From contig JALSNT010000146.1 of NCBI GenBank assembly GCA_026986885.1, positions 1 through 15,229 on the forward strand: a stretch of DNA of 15,229 bases, written 5' to 3'. The translations under genes and the position numbers were made by a program. Below the pieces are notes generated by a model. That model was not told the DNA's origin, did not search any database, and worked only from the letters and a program-made list of their open reading frames with translations. Every line of letters begins with the position of its first letter. Within the stretch, counting starts at the first letter, position 1. The DNA is from Desulfobulbaceae bacterium (lineage in GTDB: Bacteria; Desulfobacterota; Desulfobulbia; Desulfobulbales; Desulfobulbaceae). Of the stretch, positions 1-6,502 are shown piece after piece.

Positions 1-576
1 CTCGTTGATATTAAAATCCATAATACCGCTGCGCGCATCCAGAGCGCCGATGGTCAGTATGGCGTGGTGGGCCCTGAAAAGACGTAACTGGTCAATGACC
101 ATGTTGCCTGCAGTCTGCCGATTGTCGTCATGATATTCACCGCCTAACAGAAAGACCTGGATCGAATTTCCGTTGTTGCTGTGACCGCTTAGTATACGTG
201 CAATTTCCGTTGAGTTGGTGACCACGGTCAAGTCGGAAATTTCGGCCAGCTTTTCAGCAAAGTAAAGGGTCGTCGAGCCGGTGTCGATGAAAATGGTTTC
301 GCCCGGGGTAATCAGGGAGAACGCTTTAGCGGCAATGGAAACCTTTGCCAATACGTTTTCGGCCATTCGTTCCTGGAAGCGGTTTTCTCCATGGGTACCG
401 GGAAGTTCGGCGCCGCCATGGAATTTCCGTACCTTGCAGGTTCTGGCCAGTTCGCTGAGATCCCGGCGCACGGTTTCCCTGGAAATGTGCAGCCGCTCGG
501 CCAGCTCGTCTACGTAGACGCGTTTTTGCCGGCGAACCATGTTGAGGATTTCCTGTCTGCGGAGGGTAGGGGTCAT
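1..576 (-). CDS. DeoR/GlpR-family transcriptional repressor, C-terminus cut by window edge
   Basis: The frame reads from ATG at 574-576 leftward for 192 codons with no stop, so the C-terminus lies outside the window. Residues 1-57 form the DeoR-type helix-turn-helix: RRQEIL, then VDELAERLHISRETVRRDL (22-40), then the linker HGGA (53-56). The sugar-phosphate sensor domain follows, with GETIFIDTGSTT (92-103), TNS (120-122), LLGGEY (143-148) and DARSGIMDF (180-188). Known DeoR proteins repress neighbouring catabolic genes and are released by a phosphorylated intermediate; GlpR senses glycerol 3-phosphate. The divergent position next to the importer suggests that it controls that operon (inference). 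The Shine-Dalgarno AGGA lies within an inverted repeat at 579-588. Family assignment is firm; effector and targets are not known. Confidence 0.93.
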   Translation of the reverse strand, partial: MTPTLRRQEILNMVRRQKRVYVDELAERLHISRETVRRDLSELARTCKVRKFHGGAELPGTHGENRFQERMAENVLAKVSIAAKAFSLITPGETIFIDTGSTTLYFAEKLAEISDLTVVTNSTEIARILSGHSNNGNSIQVFLLGGEYHDDNRQTAGNMVIDQLRLFRAHHAILTIGALDARSGIMDFNINE

Positions 577-578
577 GG

Positions 579-624
579 ATATTTCCTGGTAAGATGAATG
601 AAAATCGCTCAATTCAGGAAATAT
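579..624. promoter_or_regulatory. 10-bp inverted repeat, candidate repressor operator
   Basis: ATATTTCCTG at 579-588 and its exact reverse complement CAGGAAATAT at 615-624 are separated by 26 bases. The right arm overlaps the -10 region of the repressor promoter. The left arm contains the Shine-Dalgarno sequence of the repressor mRNA. The pair could be an operator bound by the adjacent DeoR-type protein, or an mRNA hairpin hiding the ribosome site. The perfect symmetry is seen directly; the function is inferred. Confidence 0.45.
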
Positions 625-651
625 ACAACTTTATTTCAATATATCTGTCAA
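622..651 (-). promoter_or_regulatory. Probable sigma-70 promoter of the DeoR-type repressor gene
   Basis: Read on the minus strand, a perfect -35 box TTGACA occupies 646-651. The best -10 candidates are TGTATA at 622-627 (18-base spacer) or TATATT at 620-625 (20-base spacer). Neither combination is ideal, so the -10 choice is open. Transcription would begin near 613-617, about 40 bases before the start codon. One arm of the inverted repeat (615-624) overlaps the -10 region, which would fit autorepression. Confidence 0.5.
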
Positions 652-716
652 GGTCGGCCGGTGACAATCAGTCCCGGCGATTTTTGAGCACGATCACCCG
701 GAGCAGGGGACCGGAG

Positions 717-768
717 ATATTTGAGTTGGGTTACGGTTATGTTAGAAGTTGGTTAGAGGCTGAAATAT
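717..768. promoter_or_regulatory. Second ATATTT-type inverted repeat, candidate operator
   Basis: ATATTTGAG at 717-725 and CTGAAATAT at 760-768 match as inverted arms at 8 of 9 positions, with a 34-base spacer. The arms resemble those of the repeat at 579-624 (ATATTTCCTG). The location between the repressor and the importer operon suits a second operator acting on the importer promoter. The region is AT-rich, so chance similarity cannot be excluded. Confidence 0.3.
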
Positions 769-809
769 GGTTTTTTTATGCTTGTTCGGTCAAATCATTC
801 ATGGTAATG

Positions 810-826
810 ATCATGTTATGCATGAT
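810..826. promoter_or_regulatory. Short palindrome ATCATG-N5-CATGAT
   Basis: A perfect 6-bp inverted repeat with a 5-base spacer (TTATG) lies about 127 bases before the importer start codon. The size and symmetry suit a dimeric regulator site. No match to a named operator is recognised. Confidence 0.25.
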
Positions 827-952
827 TGTGAAAGAGGTGGCGGTACGTCGAGGAATCCTGTCCCGTCCTCCGGCGGACTGATCGACCTTGTTATCGTCAT
901 CGGATAGCAGTCTTTTCCGGGGCATTTACTTGTTTAAAAAGGAGGAAACAGT

Positions 953-2011
953 ATGAAAGAAAGGGTTATGAAAAGTTGCATTTTGTCACTTGCTGCGGCC
1001 GTTGCCGCATGTGCCCTGTGTGTTGTACCGGCACAGTCCCGCGATTTAACCATTGTCGGCTGGGGCGGCACTACCCAGGCTGCCCATAAGGTTGCCTATT
1101 TTGATCCTTTTATGAAAGAGACCGGCATTAAAATCGTTGAAGATTCCTGGAGCGGTGAGATGGCCAAGATTCGCGGTATGGTCGAGACCGGCGATATAAC
1201 CTGGGATGTAGTGCAGGTTGAAGCACCGGAGATGTTCCAGGGGTGTGAAGAAGGGGTTTTTGAGACCCTTGACTGGTCCAAAATTACCGATAAAAAAAAT
1301 CTGGTCGATGGAGCGGCTGCCGATTGCGGCGCCGGGGTACTCATCTGGTCCACGGTTTTTTCCTATGATGCAGACGTGATAAAAAATGGTCCCAAGACCT
1401 GGGCCGAGTTCTGGGATGTGAAAAAATGGCCTGGCAAGCGCGGCATGCGCCGGGGTGCCAAGATGACTCTGGAAATCGCTCTGCTTGCCGACGGTGTTCC
1501 CCGCGAGGATGTATACAAAACTCTTGCCACCAAGGCCGGGGTGGATCGGGCCTTTAAAAAATTAGATGAGCTCAAACCCTATATTGTCTGGTGGAAGGCA
1601 GGTGCTGAACCACAGCAGCGACTTGCCGCCGGGGATGTCGTCATGTCCATGGCGTATAACGCCTGGGTGACCAGAATTAATAAGGAAGAAAAGCGTAATT
1701 TCGCCATTATCTGGGACGGCAATCTCTATTCCATGGATTACTGGACCATTGTCAAGGGTTCTCCCAATGTTGACAAGGCCCTGAAGTTTATCTCCTTTGC
1801 CATGCGTCCTGATCGTCAGGCCGTGTTTTTCAACAAGATAGCCTATGGCTGGACCGCAAAGGGAACGGGTAAGTTCATTGATAAAGATATGCTGCCCCTG
1901 CTGCCGACGGCCAAGGGACATCTTGATAATGCCCTGATGACCAGTGTTGAATTCTGGCTGGACAACGGTGAAAGTCTTGAGCAGCGCTTTCAGGCCTGGG
2001 TTGCCAAATAA
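953..2011 (+). CDS. Periplasmic solute-binding protein of an ABC importer (PotD/PotF-like)
   Basis: This 352-residue protein belongs to the polyamine-type extracellular solute-binding family. The start is supported by GGAGG at 941-945, seven bases before ATG 953; a second ATG at 968 is less well placed. Residues 1-29 form a signal peptide (basic start, Ala/Leu/Val-rich core, likely cleavage after AQS). The mature part starts RDLTIVGWGG and carries typical family segments such as WDVVQVE, KKWPGKRG and WWKAGAEPQQRL. It should capture the substrate in the periplasm and pass it to the two permeases encoded next. Family members bind polyamines, other small cations or iron, and I cannot read the ligand from the sequence. 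With a GpdQ-like enzyme in the operon, an amine-bearing phosphodiester is one possibility. Confidence 0.9.
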   Translation: MKERVMKSCILSLAAAVAACALCVVPAQSRDLTIVGWGGTTQAAHKVAYFDPFMKETGIKIVEDSWSGEMAKIRGMVETGDITWDVVQVEAPEMFQGCEEGVFETLDWSKITDKKNLVDGAAADCGAGVLIWSTVFSYDADVIKNGPKTWAEFWDVKKWPGKRGMRRGAKMTLEIALLADGVPREDVYKTLATKAGVDRAFKKLDELKPYIVWWKAGAEPQQRLAAGDVVMSMAYNAWVTRINKEEKRNFAIIWDGNLYSMDYWTIVKGSPNVDKALKFISFAMRPDRQAVFFNKIAYGWTAKGTGKFIDKDMLPLLPTAKGHLDNALMTSVEFWLDNGESLEQRFQAWVAK

Positions 2012-2025
2012 ACCAAATGTAAACC

Positions 2026-2071
2026 GAACAGGATGCCCTGCTGTCCGGTACGGACTGGAGGGCGCCTGTTC
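2026..2071 (+). promoter_or_regulatory. Long intercistronic hairpin between binding-protein and permease genes
   Basis: The 128-base gap holds a stacked stem: GAACAGG (2026-2032) pairs with CCTGTTC (2065-2071), GCCCT (2035-2039) with AGGGC (2059-2063), and GTCCG (2043-2047) with CGGAC (2051-2055), with GTA as the apical loop. That is 17 Watson-Crick pairs broken by small internal loops. No T-run follows directly; the nearest one is several bases downstream. Such hairpins after binding-protein genes are known to protect the upstream mRNA from 3' exonucleases and give excess binding protein over permease. Partial termination is an alternative. Confidence 0.7.
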
Positions 2072-2139
2072 CCGTTCCTGTTTTTCATCCTTTGTTACCT
2101 GAGTTGAGCTTAGGTTTTATTACTACTTAGAGGAATCTC

Positions 2140-3372
2140 ATGGCCCAGCAAAATACAGCTGATGCGACCCTGCGCGACAAGCTGCGGAAGGCCGAACGCC
2201 GCAAGAAGATTGAGGCGGTATCCTTGATAGCGCCCCTGTTGCTTATCATGCTGATTTTTTACTTTATTCCCATCGGCATCATGCTCTACCGCAGTGTAGA
2301 TAATTCCCAGATGCGGAAAATCCTGCCGGAAACCACCAGGGCCCTCAGCAGGTGGACAGGCCAGGGGTTGCCCGATGAATCCGCCTTTGCCGCTGTCGTT
2401 GCTGATATGAAAACCGCCTACCCCGCACGCACCCTTGCCTCCGCCGGTCGCAGGTTAAACTTTGATAAGGTGGGGTTTTACAGCCTGTTGTTGAAATCAG
2501 GCCGTAAATTGAAAAAGATAGGCGGGCCTCCTTACAAGGAAAAGTTGATAGCCCTTGATAAAAAATGGGGTGATCCCCATTACTGGACAGTTATGAAGCG
2601 TGGCCTGAGAAATATCACCCTCATGTATCTGATGCGGGCCGTTGACCTTCGCTATGACGATGCCAACCATATTGTCGGGGTGCCGAAGGAGCAGGCCATT
2701 TATATCTCCATTATCCAGCGAACCGTCTATATCAGTCTTTCCGTAACCCTGCTCTGTCTGCTTATCGGCTATCCATTGGCCTATTTTATGGCAACCAGTT
2801 CGCCGTCGGTGCGTAATCTGCTGATGATAGGTCTTTTGCTGGTTTTCTGGACATCCTTGCTGGTGCGGACACTCTCCTGGATTCTGGTGCTGCAGGATAA
2901 AGGCGTCGTCAACTCATTTCTGCTGTATCTTGGGATTATTTCCCAGCCGTTGTCTCTGGTGTTCAACAGGATCGGCGTCTATGTGGCCATGACCCATGTA
3001 TTACTCCCCTTCATGGTGTTGCCGCTCTACAGTGTTATGGCCGGTATTCCTTCGTATTATGTGCGGGCCGCCCGTTCCCTCGGAGCCACGCCCATTGCCG
3101 CTTTTTTTAAGGTTTATACTCCCATGACCCTGCCGGGCATAGGGGCCGGCTGCCTGATGGTCTTTATCCAGGCCCTTGGTTACTATATCACCCCAGCGTT
3201 GGTCGGCGGCCCCAGGGACCAGATGGTCAGTTATTTTGTCGCTTTTTTTGTCAATGAACGGGTGAACTGGAGTATGGCATCGGCGTTAGGGGTGGTCCTG
3301 TTGATTATGACCGGCTCTTTTTACTTGATCTTCGGTAAGCGGGTCAATATTTCCAACATGAAACTTGGGTGA
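2140..3372 (+). CDS. ABC importer permease 1 (PotB-like) with a large periplasmic insert
   Basis: This 410-residue inner-membrane protein is one half of the importer channel. TM1 spans about 26-50 after a very basic N-terminus. The remaining membrane segments run from about 193 to 397. The permease-to-ATPase coupling loop (EAA motif) is at about 308-336: VRAARSLGA, then F-K-V, P and G. Residues 51-190 form a long hydrophilic stretch between TM1 and TM2. That makes the protein longer than the roughly 280 residues of classic PotB, a layout I recall from a subgroup of PotB-like permeases. The start is preceded by AGAGGAA. The downstream permease gene overlaps the stop codon, so the two are probably translationally coupled. 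Substrate unknown. Confidence 0.92.
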   Translation: MAQQNTADATLRDKLRKAERRKKIEAVSLIAPLLLIMLIFYFIPIGIMLYRSVDNSQMRKILPETTRALSRWTGQGLPDESAFAAVVADMKTAYPARTLASAGRRLNFDKVGFYSLLLKSGRKLKKIGGPPYKEKLIALDKKWGDPHYWTVMKRGLRNITLMYLMRAVDLRYDDANHIVGVPKEQAIYISIIQRTVYISLSVTLLCLLIGYPLAYFMATSSPSVRNLLMIGLLLVFWTSLLVRTLSWILVLQDKGVVNSFLLYLGIISQPLSLVFNRIGVYVAMTHVLLPFMVLPLYSVMAGIPSYYVRAARSLGATPIAAFFKVYTPMTLPGIGAGCLMVFIQALGYYITPALVGGPRDQMVSYFVAFFVNERVNWSMASALGVVLLIMTGSFYLIFGKRVNISNMKLG

Positions 3373-4214
3373 TTACCATGGCTCTTTCCGTACATGCGAC
3401 GACCGGCGAACGAATCTGGTATTATGTTTTTCGCGTGCTGGTGGCGGTTGTTTTTATTTATCTTGTTTTTCCAATCCTGACCATTATTCCGCTTTCCTTT
3501 AACAGCGGTGAGTTTCTTCATTATCCTTTGCAGGGGTTCAGCCTGCGCTGGTATCATGATGTTATAGATTCCGGGCAATGGGCGGTGGCGGTCAAGAACA
3601 GCCTGATTGTCGGGGTCTGTTCCATGATACTGGCAACGGTATTAGGGACAACGGCAGCGGTTGGTATCAACCGGGTTAAGTTCCCCGGCAAGGAATTGCT
3701 CGTTGCGTTGTTGATCTCGCCCATGATGATACCGCTGGTTATTTCCGCCCTGGCCCTGTACCTGTTTTTTGCCAGAATCGGACTAAATGATACCTATATC
3801 GGCATAATCCTTGCCCATACCATCTTAGGGATGCCCTTTGTTTTGATAACGGTCAGTGCTACCCTGCAGGGCTTTGACTACAGCCTGATGAATGCCGGCG
3901 CCAGCCTTGGAGCCGCACCGCTGCCGGTTTTTTTTAAAATAGTCATGCCTTTGATCATGCCCGGCATAGTCTCCGGTGCCATGTTTGCCTTTGCCACCTC
4001 CCTGGACGAGGTGGTGGTGGTGCTGTTTATTGCCGGTCCGGCGCATCGGACCTTGCCGCTGCAGATGTTTTCCGGGATTCGTGAACACTTGAGTCCGACG
4101 ATTCTGGCGGTTGCCAGCATGCTTATCTTCTTTGCCGGGCTTTTGATGCTGACCCTGGAGTTTTTACGCAAACGCAATGAAAAGCTCAATGCGCCGGCCA
4201 ATATCGCCGCCTGA
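3369..4214 (+). CDS. ABC importer permease 2 (PotC-like)
   Basis: This 281-residue permease of the BPD_transp_1 family is the second half of the importer channel. It has about six membrane segments, starting at about 20-42. The EAA coupling loop lies at about 170-200: LMNAGASLGAAPLPVFFKI, then MPLIMPGI. The GTG at 3369 overlaps the preceding stop codon (GTGA), typical of translational coupling. An ATG at 3378 would give a protein three residues shorter, and neither has a strong ribosome site. SLDEVVVVLFI (211-221) is typical of PotC-like proteins. It should pair with permease 1 and bind the ATPase encoded downstream. Confidence 0.92.
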   Translation: MITMALSVHATTGERIWYYVFRVLVAVVFIYLVFPILTIIPLSFNSGEFLHYPLQGFSLRWYHDVIDSGQWAVAVKNSLIVGVCSMILATVLGTTAAVGINRVKFPGKELLVALLISPMMIPLVISALALYLFFARIGLNDTYIGIILAHTILGMPFVLITVSATLQGFDYSLMNAGASLGAAPLPVFFKIVMPLIMPGIVSGAMFAFATSLDEVVVVLFIAGPAHRTLPLQMFSGIREHLSPTILAVASMLIFFAGLLMLTLEFLRKRNEKLNAPANIAA

Positions 4215-4232
4215 TAACGGGAAATACGCAAG

Positions 4233-5051
4233 GTGTTGATAGCACATATAAGCGATACCCACATAACCGCCCCCGGCTTGACGGCCTATGGCAAAGTAGA
4301 TACGGTTGAAAATTTTACACGCTGTATCAGCTATATAAATAAGATGGCTCCAAGGCCGGACCTTGTTGTGGTTACCGGCGATATAACCTATAGCGGCCAG
4401 AGGGAAGAGGTCGAGACGGCAGGTCTGCTGCTGAGCAGGCTGCACATGCCCTGGTATGTGGTGCCGGGCAACCATGACCGCAGGAGTACGCTTTCTTCCC
4501 TGCTTGATCGGCAGAGCGGAGATACTGTTTTCAGAACGTACGGTGATTGTTTTGATTATCTTATTGAGGACAGGGAGCTTTGTCTGATCGGATTGGATTC
4601 AAGTACTAACAAAGCACCGGGTGGCAAAATATCAGTTCTGCAGGCCGATTGGCTGGGAGAGTGCCTGGCCGCCAACCGCGAGAGACCGACGTTACTTTTT
4701 CTGCATCATCCGCCGGTTAAATGCGGGGTGCTGGAAACAGATGAGGATGGCTTTGCAGGAGCGAAATATCTGGGAGAGGTCGTTGCCGACTTTCCCTGCA
4801 TTCTGCGCATTCTCTGCGGTCATATTCATCTTGCCTCCCATGTCGCCTGGTGTGGTACCGTGGTCACTACCGCGCCCTCCATGGGATTGCAGCTATATCT
4901 GGACCTGACCATGCAGTTACCCTCGGCCTTTATGGTAGAAGATCCGGGGTTTTATCTTCATTATTATACCCCCCGGGGAAATTTGGTTTCCCATGCCGTC
5001 TTTGTCGGCAAGACCGACCACGGGCCGTATCTCTTTGATCAGCCCCGTTGA
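4233..5051 (+). CDS. Cytoplasmic class III metallophosphoesterase, GpdQ/Icc-like phosphodiesterase
   Basis: This 272-residue protein is a binuclear-metal phosphoesterase with every signature motif: SDTH (D8, H10), VTGD (D50), PGNHD (N80), LHHPP (H158/H159) and CGHIH (H197, H199). D8, H10, D50 and N80 fall at the same positions as in Enterobacter GpdQ, recalled from memory. The overall length and the YG, RPD-VVV and GPYLFD stretches also resemble GpdQ, which cleaves glycerophosphodiesters and other phosphate esters. CpdA-type cAMP phosphodiesterases are the other near relatives. No signal peptide is present, so it acts on imported substrate in the cytoplasm. The start is GTG, with a weak ribosome site, 18 bases after the permease stop. 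Its position inside the importer operon argues for a role in using the transported compound. Confidence 0.9.
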   Translation: MLIAHISDTHITAPGLTAYGKVDTVENFTRCISYINKMAPRPDLVVVTGDITYSGQREEVETAGLLLSRLHMPWYVVPGNHDRRSTLSSLLDRQSGDTVFRTYGDCFDYLIEDRELCLIGLDSSTNKAPGGKISVLQADWLGECLAANRERPTLLFLHHPPVKCGVLETDEDGFAGAKYLGEVVADFPCILRILCGHIHLASHVAWCGTVVTTAPSMGLQLYLDLTMQLPSAFMVEDPGFYLHYYTPRGNLVSHAVFVGKTDHGPYLFDQPR

Positions 5052-5078
5052 TTTAACGGCTGATGGGGAACAGGAGAC

Positions 5079-5095
5079 GGGGCGGTAGCTGCCCC
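5079..5095 (+). other. Small GC-rich hairpin between the phosphoesterase and ATPase genes
   Basis: GGGGC (5079-5083) pairs with GCCCC (5091-5095) around a 7-base loop and is followed by ATATTTCTTAATAA. A second small stem, CCGTT/AACGG (5045-5059), overlaps the phosphoesterase stop codon. With no proper T-run, an intercistronic processing or attenuation role is more likely than full termination. Confidence 0.35.
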
Positions 5096-5128
5096 ATATT
5101 TCTTAATAACAACAGGTGAAAAGAACAG

Positions 5129-6220
5129 ATGGATGCACAACAGTATCATGTCAGTTTTAAAGGTGTTCAAAAGAGTTATGACGGTGTTCGGCTGGTGGTC
5201 AAAGATCTTAACCTTGACATTGTAAAAGGAGAGTTTGTCACCATGTTAGGTCCGTCCGGTTCCGGCAAAACAACCTGCCTGATGATGCTTGCCGGGTTTG
5301 AAACCGCTACCCACGGAGAAATTTATTACAACGGTAAGCCGGTGAATAACCTGCCGCCCCATAAACGGGGCATAGGGATGGTCTTTCAGAATTATGCCCT
5401 GTTTCCACACATGACGGTCGGTAAGAACCTCGCCTTTCCTTTAAAGGTTCGGAAACTGCCGAAAGATGAGGTTGATCGTGCCGTCCGGGAGGCCCTGGAT
5501 ATGGTACAGATGGTCGATTTCATGGACAGGTATCCCGGTCAGCTTTCCGGCGGTCAGAAACAACGTGTGGCCCTGGCTCGGGCCCTGGTGTTTAATCCGG
5601 AGCTTGTTCTTATGGACGAGCCGCTCGGTGCCCTGGATAAACAGCTTCGGGAACAGATGCAGTATGAAATCAAAAAAATCCACGAAAAATTAGGCGTTAC
5701 CGTTGTCTATGTGACCCATGATCAATCGGAAGCATTGACCATGTCTGATAGAATTGCCGTGTTTGAAGACGGGATTATCCAGCAGATCGCGCCGCCGGAT
5801 GATCTGTATGAGCGGCCGGACAACTCTTTTGTTGCCCAGTTTATTGGTGAAAACAATACATTACGTGGAAAGGTCGATGCTATTGAAGAAGGGGTTGCCA
5901 GGGTGACGTTGGATGACGGACAGAAGGTGTCGGCAATTGCGATCAATGTTGACGCACCCGGTGTGCCGACATTGCTCTCCATCAGACCGGAACGGGTGGT
6001 TATTAACCCGGAAGAAGAAAATATGGCCCAGACGGTTGATGGGCACGTGGAACAGATGATTTACCTTGGTGATCATATCCGTTGCCGAATGACGGTTGCC
6101 GGCAACGATGAATTTATCGTAAAAATTCCCAATGCCAGTGACAGTAAACTTCTGGCAGTTGGTCAGGATATCCGTATCGGCTGGATGACCGATGATTGCC
6201 GGGCCCTTGACGCAAATTGA
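5129..6220 (+). CDS. ABC importer ATP-binding protein (PotA-like)
   Basis: This 363-residue ATPase powers the importer. The nucleotide-binding domain has Walker A GPSGSGKTT (41-49), Q-loop VFQNYALFPHM (85-95), signature LSGGQKQR (139-146), Walker B LVLMDEP (159-165), D-loop GALD (167-170) and H-loop VTHDQSEA (195-202). Residues from about 235 onward form a TOBE-type regulatory domain, as in PotA and other polyamine/iron-type ATPases. A purine-rich AGGTGAA precedes the ATG. It lies 77 bases after the phosphoesterase gene and completes a standard importer of one binding protein, two permeases and one ATPase type. All catalytic motifs are intact. Confidence 0.95.
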   Translation: MDAQQYHVSFKGVQKSYDGVRLVVKDLNLDIVKGEFVTMLGPSGSGKTTCLMMLAGFETATHGEIYYNGKPVNNLPPHKRGIGMVFQNYALFPHMTVGKNLAFPLKVRKLPKDEVDRAVREALDMVQMVDFMDRYPGQLSGGQKQRVALARALVFNPELVLMDEPLGALDKQLREQMQYEIKKIHEKLGVTVVYVTHDQSEALTMSDRIAVFEDGIIQQIAPPDDLYERPDNSFVAQFIGENNTLRGKVDAIEEGVARVTLDDGQKVSAIAINVDAPGVPTLLSIRPERVVINPEEENMAQTVDGHVEQMIYLGDHIRCRMTVAGNDEFIVKIPNASDSKLLAVGQDIRIGWMTDDCRALDAN

Positions 6221-6357
6221 TAGAGGGGATGCGTTGTACAAAAGGATTTAATTTTCTTTTAAGATGATTGTCCCACGCAAGGTCATAACCTCAGACTCAG
6301 GGGGGCGATACAGGTGTTTTTCCCGGTGCAATAAAACGATATTGATTGTTGAAGACC

Positions 6358-6376
6358 TGTATTTCAGAAAAATACA
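6358..6376. promoter_or_regulatory. Inverted repeat upstream of the porin promoter, candidate operator
   Basis: TGTATTT (6358-6364) and AAATACA (6370-6376) form a perfect 7-bp inverted repeat with a 5-base spacer. It ends 20 bases before the -35 box of the porin promoter. Its left side reads TATTTCAG, the same 8 bases found on the minus strand of the arm at 760-768 in front of the importer operon. This could mark shared control by the DeoR-type repressor (inference). Confidence 0.35.
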
Positions 6377-6396
6377 AAAAATTGTACTTTTATTTC

Positions 6397-6425
6397 TTGA
6401 CGAGACGGATAATTTGCTTTATTAA
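6397..6425 (+). promoter_or_regulatory. Probable sigma-70 promoter of the porin gene
   Basis: TTGACG (6397-6402) and TATTAA (6420-6425) are separated by exactly 17 bases. The 282-base gap after the ATPase gene holds no convincing terminator, so the porin could be made both from this promoter and by read-through from the importer operon. The sequence AAATTGTAC occurs on both sides of the promoter (6379-6387 and 6447-6455). Confidence 0.55.
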
Positions 6426-6502
6426 CCGGATCTATAAGAAGTTTGGAAATTGTACCATTGTATTTGTCGTTGTTTATACTTTATTAAAGGAGAGAAAGAA
6501 AA

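Larger units (their letters stand above)
577..952. other. Divergent control region between the repressor and importer genes
   Basis: This 376-base stretch separates the minus-strand repressor from the plus-strand importer operon. It holds the repressor promoter, two inverted repeats with ATATTTC-like arms (579-624 and 717-768) and a third one with ATCATG/CATGAT arms (810-826). A 95-codon open frame at 594-881 lacks a ribosome site, covers the repressor promoter and resembles nothing I know, so I treat the stretch as non-coding. I could not identify a convincing sigma-70 or sigma-54 promoter for the importer operon, although one must lie here or overlap the repeats. Confidence 0.7.

Noticed and set aside
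594..881. 95-codon plus-strand open frame upstream of the binding-protein gene
   Set aside because: It covers the repressor promoter, has no ribosome site or recognisable motif, and reads like random composition.
577..952. tRNA or riboswitch in the divergent region
   Set aside because: No cloverleaf, T-loop motif or known aptamer core is seen; the symmetry present is that of short protein-binding palindromes.
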